Below the pieces are notes generated by a model. The model was not told the origin of the DNA and did not search any database. It was given only the letters and a program-made list of their open reading frames with translations. A program made the translations under genes and the position numbers. DNA of 64,000 nt from Actinomycetes bacterium (GTDB lineage: Bacteria; Actinomycetota; Actinomycetes; Mycobacteriales; Mycobacteriaceae), in contig JAEYMI010000076.1 in the NCBI GenBank assembly GCA_023461275.1, positions 62,001 to 126,000 of the forward strand. The letters run 5' to 3'. Of this stretch, positions 26,797-35,593 are shown piece by piece. Each line of letters begins with the position of its first letter. The first letter of the stretch is position 1.

Positions 26797-27923
26797 TGCT
26801 CGAGATCGATTCCATTCGTGTGGGTTATGGAAACGACATGGTGCTCGACGGGCTGAGCTGGCGGGCGGGAACCGACGGTGCCGTGGTGACAGCACTGCTC
26901 GGGCCGTCGGGGTGCGGGAAGTCCACCCTCATCCGCGCGGTGGCCGGGCTCGAGCAGTTGCGCGGCGGAGCAATCCGGTTCGACGGCGACGACCTCTCTC
27001 GAACACCAACGCACCGAAGGGATTTCGGTGTGGTTTTTCAGGACGGGCAACTCTTCTCCGGACGCAGTGTTGCCACGAATGTCGGCTACGGACTCCGGAT
27101 GCGCCGCTGGCGAAAGGACGCGATTGATGAGCGGGTTGATGAGATGTTGAGGATGGTGGAACTCTCGGCACTGCGGGATCGGCGCGTCGAAGAGTTGTCC
27201 GGCGGGCAGGCGCAGCGGGTCGCCCTGGCACGCGCGCTGGCGCCGCGCCCCCGGCTTCTCCTGCTCGACGAGCCGCTGACCGCACTGGACCGACGACTGC
27301 GCGAGGACCTCGCCGTCGAGATCGGCGAGATCGTGCGCGCCACCGCAACTCCCACGATCGTGGTGACACACGATCACGTCGAGGCGGCGTTGCTTGCCGA
27401 CGAGGTGTCGGTGATGCGAGCGGGTGAGATCGTGCAGACCGACGCGCCGACCAGACTCTGGCAACGGCCGGTCGACGAATGGACGGCGCGGTTCCTGGGA
27501 TGCGCGAGCATCGTCGACGGACATGCCGTCGACGGCCGGGTGACGTTGCCGATCGGGGACGCCGAACTCGCTGTCGACCTTGATGTTCCGGATGGTCCGG
27601 TGCAGGTGGGTCTGCGGCCGGAGTCTGCTGTCGCCTCCCTTGCTGTCATTTCCTCAGCCGTCGACTCCTCTGCCGGCGATAGAGAGGCCCCCGACACTGA
27701 GGTCGTCGATACTGAGGCCATCGACACAGCGGCCGCCCCCGCCGACGGCGCGCCGGCGGAGTCGGCGGTCGTGGTGGCCTCGTCGATGTTGCCGAGCGGC
27801 CCACGGCTACGGATCAGGCTGGGGGACTGTGAGATTCCGGCAGTCGCCACCGAACACCTGCCGGTGGGCGCGCCGGTTGCGGTTTCCTTGTCTGCCGACC
27901 GGCTGGCGGTGATCGGGCAATGA
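26796..27923 (+). CDS. ABC transporter ATP-binding protein (thiamine/iron type)
   Basis: A 375-residue ATPase with Walker A GPSGCGKST, Q-loop VVFQDGQLF, signature LSGGQAQRVALARAL, Walker B LLLLDEPLTALD and H-loop VVTHDH. A C-terminal TOBE-like extension follows, interrupted between about residues 285 and 325 by an Asp/Glu/Ala/Thr-rich low-complexity insert. It powers the adjacent double permease. The stop overlaps the MutT start (ATGA). Confidence 0.92.
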   Translation: MLEIDSIRVGYGNDMVLDGLSWRAGTDGAVVTALLGPSGCGKSTLIRAVAGLEQLRGGAIRFDGDDLSRTPTHRRDFGVVFQDGQLFSGRSVATNVGYGLRMRRWRKDAIDERVDEMLRMVELSALRDRRVEELSGGQAQRVALARALAPRPRLLLLDEPLTALDRRLREDLAVEIGEIVRATATPTIVVTHDHVEAALLADEVSVMRAGEIVQTDAPTRLWQRPVDEWTARFLGCASIVDGHAVDGRVTLPIGDAELAVDLDVPDGPVQVGLRPESAVASLAVISSAVDSSAGDREAPDTEVVDTEAIDTAAAPADGAPAESAVVVASSMLPSGPRLRIRLGDCEIPAVATEHLPVGAPVAVSLSADRLAVIGQ

Positions 27924-28333
27924 CGTCGACGACGTTGGTGGTGGCCGGGGTGATCGTCGATCCGCAGACATCCACTGTCCTTCTCGCGCAACGAAACTAC
28001 CCGAAGGATGTCGCCGGTCTGTGGGAGTTTCCGGGCGGCAAGGTGCAGTCCTCGGAGACTCCGGAGCGAGCGCTGCGCCGGGAACTGTTCGAAGAACTCG
28101 GCATCGAGGTCGTCGTGGGTGAGCCGCTGAAGGGCCGGGTGGAGTTGCGTGAGGGCCTGGTCCTCACTGCATACCGAGCCCAGGTGCAGGCCGGCACACC
28201 GCGCGCGCTGGAACATCGTGATGTGCGATGGGCGGATGCGTCGACCCTGGCGGCGATGGCCGTGCGTGGCGAACTCGTACCCGCCGATCTCACCTGGGTA
28301 CTGACTGTTTCGTCGATTCTCGTCGGTGGATAG
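27920..28333 (+). CDS. mutT: NUDIX hydrolase, MutT-type
   Basis: A 137-residue protein with a complete Nudix box, GGKVQSSETPERALRREL followed by FEELGIEV, matching GX5EX7REUXEEXGU. It has the small MutT architecture (AGVIVDPQTSTVLLAQR at the N-terminus), typical of 8-oxo-dGTP pyrophosphatases that keep oxidised guanine out of DNA, although other nucleotide substrates are possible. The ATG overlaps the ABC ATPase stop, so it is read as the last gene of that operon. Confidence 0.88.
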   Translation: MTSTTLVVAGVIVDPQTSTVLLAQRNYPKDVAGLWEFPGGKVQSSETPERALRRELFEELGIEVVVGEPLKGRVELREGLVLTAYRAQVQAGTPRALEHRDVRWADASTLAAMAVRGELVPADLTWVLTVSSILVGG

Positions 28334-28420
28334 ACGCCTTTTCTTACCGACCAGTAGTGTCCGATGGTGATCTTGGCTACTCTGTAGCCGAATTATGGGC
28401 AAGGCCATCGGGGGGAAATC

Positions 28421-29839
28421 GTGACGGTGAGTGGTCGCGTGCGTGCTGTGCTGGGTGTTCCGGCGGTGATCGCTGCGCTGGTAGTGGGCGTGTTGGTGTC
28501 GTCGGCCGGGGTGGCGGCTGCGCTGCCGACCGGTTCGTCGGATGGTTCGTCGGGATCCTCGAGCGGGTCCGCCGGTGGATCCTCGGACGGGTATCCGGCG
28601 TTCTATCGCACACCGACCGGTCCGCTGCCGCCGGCGGGCACCCTGATCCGGGCGCAGCCGATGCCGACCTTCCTCACGCTACCGACGTCGTCGGGTCCGG
28701 TGCCGGCGAAGGCAACCCGCATCATGTACAGCTCCACCGACGCCAACAATCACCTCGTCGCGGTCACCGGTTACTTCCTGCAGCCCGCGCGTCAGGCTGC
28801 CGGTCCCCGCAAGATCGTCGCCTACGGTCCCGGTGCACACGGTCAGGGTGATCAGTGTGCGCCGTCGCGGGTGCTGGAATCGATCAATCTGGCACCGCCC
28901 GGCGGACCGATGGCCGAGATCGAGTCGTTGATCACGTACACGATGGTGGCCAAGGGGTATTCGGTGGTCAGTACCGATTACATGGGTTTGGGCACGCCCG
29001 GCGTGCACACCTTCGGTGTTCGGGTGGATCAGGCAAACGCGGTGATCGATTCAGCGCGAGCAGTTTTCGGCCTTCCCGAAGTGCGCGACGACAGCAAGGT
29101 GGCGCTGGCGGGTTATTCGCAGGGGGGTGGCGCGGTGGCCGCGGCCGCCGAGCAGCTGCCGACCTACGCACCCGATCTCGCGTCGAAGGTCGTCGGCATC
29201 TACGCCGGCGGAATCCCGGCGAATCTTCGGTCACTGCTGAACTTCCTCGACGGTCACCGTTTCGGCGGGATGGTCGGTCTCACCATCAACGGGCTGATGG
29301 CCCGCTATCCCGATATGGCGCGCGAGATCAGGCCGCTGCTGAATCCGTTCGGTACCGGCCTCCTCGATACGATGTCGAACTTCTGCCTGGTGGGGGTCTC
29401 GGCGCTCGGATCACCGCAGAGTCGGTTCTGGACCAAGAGTCTCCGGCCCGTGGGATACCTCGTCGATACGCATCCCGATATCCGCAAGCGGGTGGCCGAG
29501 CAGACCGTCGGGCTGCGTCGTCCGATGGACGTGCCGGTGCTGATCTCGTCGAATCCAGTCGACCCGACGGTGCCGATGTCGCAGGGTGATGTGTTGTTCC
29601 GCATGTGGTGCGGCACCCACCCGAAGTCGCTGGAGTACCGGCGGATCAACTTCCCGATCATCGGTCGCACCACGTTCGGTCACGTCGCCGGTGGTGTCGC
29701 GGCATACAACGAGATCTTCTTCTGGCTCAAGGACCGCTTCGACGGCAAGCCCACGATCCCCGGATGCCGCAACCGGCCCGGGATCACCAATGGAATGTTC
29801 GCGGGAACCGGATCCAGCAACAGCTCGACGGGTTCGTGA
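28421..29839 (+). CDS. Secretory lipase-family alpha/beta hydrolase (first of pair)
   Basis: A 472-residue secreted hydrolase of the LIP (Candida-lipase-like) family. GTG 28421 follows GGGGGAAATC. A signal peptide is followed by a Gly/Ser-rich linker (about residues 37-58), then the catalytic domain. The nucleophile serine is in LAGYSQGG, the acid in SNPVDPTVP and the histidine in TTFGHVAGG. Several cysteines (DQCAPSRV, NFCLVG, RMWCG, PGCRNR) suggest disulfides. Substrates are probably triacylglycerols or wax-type esters outside the cell. Confidence 0.88.
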   Translation: MTVSGRVRAVLGVPAVIAALVVGVLVSSAGVAAALPTGSSDGSSGSSSGSAGGSSDGYPAFYRTPTGPLPPAGTLIRAQPMPTFLTLPTSSGPVPAKATRIMYSSTDANNHLVAVTGYFLQPARQAAGPRKIVAYGPGAHGQGDQCAPSRVLESINLAPPGGPMAEIESLITYTMVAKGYSVVSTDYMGLGTPGVHTFGVRVDQANAVIDSARAVFGLPEVRDDSKVALAGYSQGGGAVAAAAEQLPTYAPDLASKVVGIYAGGIPANLRSLLNFLDGHRFGGMVGLTINGLMARYPDMAREIRPLLNPFGTGLLDTMSNFCLVGVSALGSPQSRFWTKSLRPVGYLVDTHPDIRKRVAEQTVGLRRPMDVPVLISSNPVDPTVPMSQGDVLFRMWCGTHPKSLEYRRINFPIIGRTTFGHVAGGVAAYNEIFFWLKDRFDGKPTIPGCRNRPGITNGMFAGTGSSNSSTGS

Positions 29840-29871
29840 TGCTCGTCAACAAGAAGTACGGGGGAGCAGGC

Positions 29872-31296
29872 ATGAGCGGGACGGTTATGAAGGGGAGTGG
29901 GCCGATGCGGCGTTGGACACAGGTACTGGTGGTGGTGATCGCCTCGGTGGCGGCACTGGCGTCGACGGTGACGACGGCGTCGGCCTTGCCGGCCGGCTCG
30001 TCTGGTGGTTCCTCGGACGGGTCGTCGGGCGGCATCGACCTGTCGTTCTACCAAGCGCCGAGAGGTCCGCTGCCGCCGGCCGGAACGTTGATCAAGGCCA
30101 AGCCGATCCGGACGTTCTTCCAGCTTCCGACCCGCAACGGGCCGGTGCCCGCCAAGGCGACGCTGATCATGTACAGCACCACCAACGGCTTGGGCAAGGT
30201 CGTTCCGGTCACCGGGTACTACCTCGAGCCGTCCAAGCCGTGGGCCGGCGGGGGAGCGCGGCCGATCATCTCCTACGGTCCCGGCGCGCACGGTCAGGGT
30301 GACAGTTGCGCGCCGTCGCGCGTGCTGCAGTCGGTGACGCTGGCACCAGGTGGGCCGATGGCCGAGATCGAGTCGGCGATCACCTTCGACCTCGTCTCGC
30401 GCGGTTATGGCCTGGTCTCCACTGACTACATCGGGCTGGGCATGCCCGGTGTGCACACCTTCGGTATGCGCGTCGATCAGGCCGATGCGGTGATCGACGC
30501 CGGCCGGGCCGTGTTCGGTCTGCCCGGGGTGGATCCGGATAGCAAGGTTGCGCTTGCCGGGTATTCCCAAGGCGGGCAGGCGATGTCGGGCGCGGCCGAA
30601 CTGCTGGAGTCGTATGCGCCGGAGTTCTCGCGCAAGGTCGTCGGCATCTATGCGGGCGGTATCCCGGCCGACCTTCGCAAGGTGACCGCGTTCCTCGACG
30701 GACGGCGCCTCGGCGGTGCTGGCGGCCTGGCCATCAATGGCGCGATGGCGTTGTATCCCGATTGGGCACAACATATTCCGAAGATCTTCAACGCCTACGG
30801 CAACGCCTTGATGAAGTGGCTGTCGAATCAGTGCATCGTGAGCGTGTCCGCGCTGGGCTCACCGAAGACCAAGGACTGGACCAAGAGTGGCAAGTCTTTC
30901 GGCTACCTGATGGATACCGATCCGATTTTGCATCGTCGGGTCATCGAACAGACCATCGGCTTGCGCAAGCCCGCAGCGGTTCCGATCCTGTTGTCGTCCA
31001 ACCCGGTTGACCCCACCGTACCGCCGCTCGGCGGCGATGATGTGTTCCGCAGCTGGTGCGCCAAGGGCCCGAAGTCTGTGGAGTACCGCACCATCGCCTT
31101 CCCGGTGCTCGGCGGTACCGCGGCCGGTCACATCGCCGGTGGCGCCGCAGGTTTCCAGGAAGCGATCAAGTGGATCGGTGACCGGTTCGCCGGCAAGCCC
31201 GCCGCTGTCGGATGCCTGCGACGACCCGGGGTGTCGAACGGATTGGCCGCCGGATCGAGCGGTGGCGGTTCGAGTAGCGGATCGCTCGGGTCATAG
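29872..31296 (+). CDS. Secretory lipase-family alpha/beta hydrolase (second of pair)
   Basis: A close paralogue of the preceding gene, arranged in tandem. It has a signal peptide (VLVVVIASVAALASTVTTASA), a shorter Gly/Ser linker, the nucleophile in LAGYSQGGQA, the acid in SNPVDPTVP and the histidine in TAAGHIAGG. The same cysteine pattern is kept (DSCAPSRV, NQCIVS, RSWCA, VGCLRR). Start candidates are ATG 29872 (GGGGGAG five bases upstream) and ATG 29905 (AAGGGGAG upstream, neat signal peptide). Two tandem copies suggest a tandem duplication with later divergence. Confidence 0.88.
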   Translation: MSGTVMKGSGPMRRWTQVLVVVIASVAALASTVTTASALPAGSSGGSSDGSSGGIDLSFYQAPRGPLPPAGTLIKAKPIRTFFQLPTRNGPVPAKATLIMYSTTNGLGKVVPVTGYYLEPSKPWAGGGARPIISYGPGAHGQGDSCAPSRVLQSVTLAPGGPMAEIESAITFDLVSRGYGLVSTDYIGLGMPGVHTFGMRVDQADAVIDAGRAVFGLPGVDPDSKVALAGYSQGGQAMSGAAELLESYAPEFSRKVVGIYAGGIPADLRKVTAFLDGRRLGGAGGLAINGAMALYPDWAQHIPKIFNAYGNALMKWLSNQCIVSVSALGSPKTKDWTKSGKSFGYLMDTDPILHRRVIEQTIGLRKPAAVPILLSSNPVDPTVPPLGGDDVFRSWCAKGPKSVEYRTIAFPVLGGTAAGHIAGGAAGFQEAIKWIGDRFAGKPAAVGCLRRPGVSNGLAAGSSGGGSSSGSLGS

Positions 31297-31812
31297 CCCG
31301 GCGGGCGGGGGGTCAGTCGGGTAGGTCCTCGCCGTTTGCGCGTCGGTTCCGGTGACACAGCCTCGGTAGGAGAGGAACTCCGGACCGATAGTTGTCGCGG
31401 TGACGCTCTCTCACCGAGGCTGGGTCACGGCTGCTCGTCGCTGCTGAGTGGGCCTCGATACGCGTCGGGCCCGCTGCGCTCGCGCGTCGCTACTCGGCCA
31501 GCGTGGGTGCTGATCGAGTGGTACCGAGCGAAGCGAGGCACGGTATCGAGATCCAGGTCCGGGGGTTCCCCGGGTGGCCGCAGCCGTCGTCCGCGGGCGT
31601 GATCGCCGGGCGCCGGGGTGCGGCCACGCCGGGTTTCTCCCCGCGCGCCTGTTTCTGTATTCAGTTCTCAAAGATCGCGGGACAGCTGGTGGTGTCTGCT
31701 GTCCTTCAGGTGAGTCTGTGTGGGCCGGGCCCGGTGGCGGACCCGCCGGGCTTGGTCGGTGGCGCCCGGGATCGTGCCTGCGGGGTCAGCCGGCCAACGC
31801 GGCGCGCGGTGA
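31297..31812. other. Non-coding region with a palindromic repeat element
   Basis: This 516-bp gap between the second lipase gene and the convergent HNH gene holds the 31454-31550 palindromic element and otherwise no gene I can support. Confidence 0.6.
31454..31550. repeat. Intergenic palindromic repeat element (copy 1)
   Basis: A 97-bp element bounded by perfect 8-bp inverted ends CTCGATAC and GTATCGAG. An internal core GCTGCGCTCGCG is partly mirrored by CCGAGCGAAGCGAGG. A second, shorter element with the same GCGAGCGCAGCG core lies at 61702-61758. Such short palindromes are dispersed between genes in related actinobacteria; no coding capacity. Confidence 0.65.
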
Positions 31813-33123
31813 TCATGCGGCGACGTCGTCGAGTCGCATGGTTCGGCGATGATAGGACCGCAATGGTTGCCGTGTCGGATCCACCGACACGGGTGGGATG
31901 AGCCAGGGGTGGCGGTCGTGACCCATCACGATGCCCCACCCATCGTTATGCACTGCGGCGTGGCACGACGAGCAGAGCAGGCACCCGTTATCCAACGACG
32001 TTTTCCCACCATCCATCCAATGGGCGATGTGATGACCCTCAGTACGCGATGCGTGCGCACCGCATTTGATGCAGCCACCATCGCGCACCACTAATGCTTT
32101 ACGCAGTTTCCCGGTGAACAATCGACGCTCATCCGACACCGTCACCGGAACAACCTCTCCGTCGACGGTGAATTCGGTGACCACCGAATCACACGACAAC
32201 AGTTTCGCGGTCCGCTCGGTCACCGACCCCAGAAACGCGAACCGCGCATTCTCCGGCGCATCCACCGGGTACATCAGTGACACATGCGTGTTCGGCGCCC
32301 CGACCAACGTGGTGTCCGCGCGCGCTAATGCGTCGAGTGCGGCTTCCAACCCGTCAGCCCGGATCTGTCCGGGGGTGCGGGCATCACGACTGCCGTCGGG
32401 TTCCGGGCGTGGCTGGGCGAACGCGGTGATCGTGGTCAGCAGTTTCTCCGCGATCACCACATCCAAGTCACCCCGCACGGTGGAGCGTCCGTCGGGTTCA
32501 CGAGTGATGGTGAACGCATTGATCCGCCGATCCTCTGAGGCCGGCACCCGCGGCACCACACCCTCAGCACCCTCACCCTCACCAGCCTCGGCGTCGTCGG
32601 CATTAGCGTCGGTGTCGTCAACGGCCAGGCCATTGCCGGTGGCACGCGCGAACTCGGAGATCACCGCCGGTGTGGCACCCGAGACCGCTTGCGCGAGAAG
32701 CGCGGTCATCGTCGCATCACGAACGTCGCCATCGAGGGGTTCCCCGACCCGTGTCTCGATGTGGTGGAAGCCTTTGATGACCGCATCGGCATGCTCGCTC
32801 GAGATGCCACCCAGTTCGGTGTGCCCACCGATCATCGGCAGAGTCGCCGCACCCTGCCCGACCCGCAGCCAGCGTGATGCGACCGCCGGCGCCGCCCCAC
32901 ACCCGATCAACATTTCGACCGGACGCTGACCGCGTTTCTTCGCGATCCCCCGACGCTCCACCACCGCCGCCAACACCGAGGCGTGATGGTCGACGAGATT
33001 GCGGATCGTCGACAACTCACACAGTGCAGAAACAATGTCATCGCCGATAACGACGCGGTCGTCGGCGACACAGTGGTCGAGGTCGACGTCGATGAGTGCG
33101 GTGGTGATATCCCCCAGAGTCAT
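31813..33123 (-). CDS. DUF222 and HNH endonuclease-domain protein (13E12 type)
   Basis: A 436-residue protein. The DUF222 domain (about residues 30-300) is followed by a C-terminal HNH nuclease: VVRDGGCIKCG, the catalytic stretch TEGHHIAHWMDGGKTSLDNG and zinc ligands CLLCSSCHAAVH. An acidic insert (about residues 169-190) separates two halves of DUF222. Such proteins (13E12 repeats in Mycobacterium) occur in many copies per genome and are thought to be selfish or mobile, though no target is known. The gene is flanked upstream by unusually AT-rich DNA. Confidence 0.9.
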   Translation of the reverse strand: MTLGDITTALIDVDLDHCVADDRVVIGDDIVSALCELSTIRNLVDHHASVLAAVVERRGIAKKRGQRPVEMLIGCGAAPAVASRWLRVGQGAATLPMIGGHTELGGISSEHADAVIKGFHHIETRVGEPLDGDVRDATMTALLAQAVSGATPAVISEFARATGNGLAVDDTDANADDAEAGEGEGAEGVVPRVPASEDRRINAFTITREPDGRSTVRGDLDVVIAEKLLTTITAFAQPRPEPDGSRDARTPGQIRADGLEAALDALARADTTLVGAPNTHVSLMYPVDAPENARFAFLGSVTERTAKLLSCDSVVTEFTVDGEVVPVTVSDERRLFTGKLRKALVVRDGGCIKCGAHASRTEGHHIAHWMDGGKTSLDNGCLLCSSCHAAVHNDGWGIVMGHDRHPWLIPPVSVDPTRQPLRSYHRRTMRLDDVAA

Positions 33124-33364
33124 GCATCCAGGCTATATCGAACACGCATTCGAAGCAATATCTACCAGCATATTTGTGGACAATTCGCGCTAGCACACGA
33201 CACTGACAAAAATGGTCACATGAAATCGGCATCGCCCATTCTGTGGATCATTTCTACGCGCAACAAGTATTGGAGCATTCACCAGACAACAACAGTCACC
33301 CAAACCCCACGTTATCCACAAAATGCGGTGTGCTGCTGACCTGCGCTACCGGTACAACAGATGG
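33124..33364. other. AT-rich intergenic DNA
   Basis: Between the divergent HNH and DMT-exporter genes the composition drops to about 47-48 percent G+C (29 and 28 of 60 in 33181-33300 by hand count). It contains two TTATCCACA-like or TGTGGA motifs but no gene. The low G+C marks either a promoter pair or foreign DNA belonging to the HNH unit. Confidence 0.5.
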
Positions 33365-34225
33365 GTGACACGCCATGCCCACGGTTGGTTCGCTCCGGCG
33401 CTGATGCTCGTCGGGGGTACCTCGATGTACCTCGGCGCGGCGATCGCGGTGATGTTGTTCGAGACGATCCCGCCCGCCGGAGTCGCGTGGATGCGCATCG
33501 CGGGTGCGGCGATCGTTCTGCTCGCATGGGTGCGGCCCGGGCGTGCGGCGTGGCGTCGTGACCGGCTGATACTCGCCGGCGTGTTCGGAATGACAACTGC
33601 CGTGATGAATGTGGCGTTCTACGAGGCGTTGGCCAGACTGCCGCTCGGCACAACGGTGGCGTTGGAGTTTCTCGGGCCGATCGTGGTGGCGGCGCTCGGA
33701 TCACGAACTCGGCGAGACGTGTTCGCGCTCGGACTGGCCATTATCGGGGTGGTGTTGATCGTCGACGTCCGGTGGTCGGGGACTCCGGCGGGTGTCGGGT
33801 TCGCGCTATTGGCGGCGCTGTGCTGGGCCGGCTACATCGTGGCCGGTAAACGGGTGGCGCAGCGCGGGGCGGGCATCGAGGATCTGACCACCGGATTCGT
33901 GGTGGCCACTGTCGTCCTGTCTCCGTTGGTTCTGACGCTGCGACCGGTCGTCGCGCCGGGGGCGAACACCGCCTGGCTGGTGGCTCTGGGCGTCGGACTC
34001 GGCGTGGCATCGACGGCGATTCCTTATGCGCTGGACCAGGTCATCTTGCGATCGGTGGGTCAGGCGCGTTTCGCACTGCTGCTGGCGCTGTTGCCGGTGA
34101 CCGCGTCCGTCGTCGGATTTGTTGTGCTCCAACAGGTTCCGCATCCGTCCGAGCTCGCCGGGATTGTCGCGGTGGCCGTCGCGGTCGCAGTGCGATCGGC
34201 CGATGTTGCAGACCCTGCACGCTGA
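33365..34225 (+). CDS. EamA/RhtA-type DMT exporter
   Basis: About 286 residues with ten hydrophobic segments and two EamA repeats. Marks of the RhtA (threonine/homoserine exporter) branch include LMLVGGTSMYLGAAIAVMLFE, NVAFYEALARLPLGTTVALEFLGPI and IPYALDQVILRSVGQARFALL. It probably exports amino acids or related metabolites. The start is uncertain between GTG 33365 and ATG 33323; neither has a clear ribosome-binding site. Confidence 0.85.
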   Translation: MTRHAHGWFAPALMLVGGTSMYLGAAIAVMLFETIPPAGVAWMRIAGAAIVLLAWVRPGRAAWRRDRLILAGVFGMTTAVMNVAFYEALARLPLGTTVALEFLGPIVVAALGSRTRRDVFALGLAIIGVVLIVDVRWSGTPAGVGFALLAALCWAGYIVAGKRVAQRGAGIEDLTTGFVVATVVLSPLVLTLRPVVAPGANTAWLVALGVGLGVASTAIPYALDQVILRSVGQARFALLLALLPVTASVVGFVVLQQVPHPSELAGIVAVAVAVAVRSADVADPAR

Positions 34226-34232
34226 TTCAACT

Positions 34233-34838
34233 TCATGGGTTACGTCCGGACTCGACCGTGCGCTCGACCAGGTCGATGACAAGCGCGTCGATATCCACCC
34301 TGGCCACGTCCGATATCGGTTCCAAAGCTCGATTCGACGCGAGCACTGCCACGCCATGCATTGCCGACCACATTCGGAGCGTGCTCTCCCATGAACTCGT
34401 AGTGGTTTCGCTGGTGGCTTGTGCGACAACCGATCTGAGGCGCTCGATCAGCGGAACTGTGGCGGACCGGAGATTCTCGCCGGCCCCGTCGAGCAGGTCG
34501 TGGCGGAACATGAGCTCGAACATCGCGCGTCGTTCGCAGGCGAACGCGACGTACGCACGGGCAGCGTCCACCAGACGAGTTGACGCAGGTGTCGATTCGT
34601 CACCGAGGATCGGATCGATGAGGCCGATGAGGTCTTCGATGCCGGTCCGTGCAATCGCGGCAAGTAGCGCGCGATGGGTGGGGAAGTAGCGCCTGGGAGC
34701 GCCGTGCGAGACGCCGGCTCGGCGGGTTATCGCACGCAGGCCGACTGCTTCGAGGCCGTCGGCGTCGACGATCTCGACGCCGGCCCGCACCAGCCGCACT
34801 CGCGTGTCCTCAGTAGGGACCTGCTCGTCATGCACCAC
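34233..34838 (-). CDS. TetR-family transcriptional regulator
   Basis: About 201 residues. The DNA-binding domain has VEIVDADGLEAVGLRAITRRAGVSHG then PRRYFPTHRALLAAI; a TetR_C-like ligand domain follows. The longer readings from ATG 34871 or 34856 would place two palindromic operators inside the coding sequence. A GTG at 34838 or 34835 leaves the operators in the divergent intergenic region and gives a normal-length N-terminus, so I prefer it. It probably represses itself and the divergent PlsC-type acyltransferase. Confidence 0.8.
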   Translation of the reverse strand: MVHDEQVPTEDTRVRLVRAGVEIVDADGLEAVGLRAITRRAGVSHGAPRRYFPTHRALLAAIARTGIEDLIGLIDPILGDESTPASTRLVDAARAYVAFACERRAMFELMFRHDLLDGAGENLRSATVPLIERLRSVVAQATSETTTSSWESTLRMWSAMHGVAVLASNRALEPISDVARVDIDALVIDLVERTVESGRNP

Positions 34839-34840
34839 GA

Positions 34841-34878
34841 AGACAGTGTCTACCATTGTGCGGGTAGACATTGTCTAC
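34841..34878. promoter_or_regulatory. Paired TetR-type operators
   Basis: Two perfect palindromes, AGACAGTGTCT (34841-34851) and GTAGACATTGTCTAC (34864-34878), share the AGAC-N3-GTCT core with centres 25 bp apart. They lie between the TetR gene and the divergent acyltransferase gene, the expected place for an autoregulatory TetR site. Confidence 0.7.
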
Positions 34879-34926
34879 GGCTAGGGCGATGTGGAGCGTA
34901 GTGATCCACGGCAGGAGTGTCCGGAA

Positions 34927-35577
34927 ATGTGGTATTCGCTGTTCAAGGCGCTGATCGGTCCTGTTCTGGTAGCGCTCTGCCGACCCCGGGTGGTCGGCGT
35001 GGAGGGGGTGCCTCACGACGGTCCGGTCATCCTCGCCGCGAACCACTGCTCGTTCGTCGACTCGCTGCTCATCTGCTTGGTGGTGCCGCGACAAGTCACG
35101 TTCGTCGCAAAAAGTGAGTACTTCGATGGCACCGGCGTCCGGGGCCGGTTGAGGAGCTTGTTCTTCCGAGTCGCGGGCCAGATCCCCGTCGATCGGCGCG
35201 GCGCTGAACATGCCGAGGTTGCCTTGAATGCCGCGAAAGGTGTTCTTCGTCGCGGTGGAGTGTGGGCGATCCACCCCGAAGGAACCAGAACATCAGGTGC
35301 CGTCGTCCATCGCGGCCGAACCGGAGCGATGCGGGTGGCCGCCGAGACCGGGGTCTGCGTGGTCCCGGTCGGAATCCGCGGTAGCGCGGGCGTGACGCCG
35401 CCCGGTGCCAGAATCTGGCGTCCCTCTCGCGTCTCGGTGGTATTCGGCCGGCCGCGGCCGGCGAGCGCCTACGGAAGCGAATGTCGTTGCGCTACTGATC
35501 AATTGATGGCTGAAGTGGCTGTGCTGGCGGGACTTGAGTATGTCGATGACTACTACCGGAACCGCTCGGCCCATTGA
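34927..35577 (+). CDS. PlsC-type 1-acyl-glycerol-3-phosphate acyltransferase
   Basis: About 216 residues with the acyltransferase motifs NHCSFVD (HX4D), FRVAGQIPVDR and HPEGTR, then VVPVGIRG. These enzymes transfer an acyl chain from acyl-CoA or acyl-ACP to lysophosphatidic acid at the membrane in phospholipid synthesis. ATG 34927 lies behind CAGGAG; GTG 34891 is an alternative. The divergent TetR gene and paired operators suggest inducible rather than housekeeping expression. Confidence 0.87.
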   Translation: MWYSLFKALIGPVLVALCRPRVVGVEGVPHDGPVILAANHCSFVDSLLICLVVPRQVTFVAKSEYFDGTGVRGRLRSLFFRVAGQIPVDRRGAEHAEVALNAAKGVLRRGGVWAIHPEGTRTSGAVVHRGRTGAMRVAAETGVCVVPVGIRGSAGVTPPGARIWRPSRVSVVFGRPRPASAYGSECRCATDQLMAEVAVLAGLEYVDDYYRNRSAH

Positions 35578-35593
35578 TCTGACGTTCTCGGCC

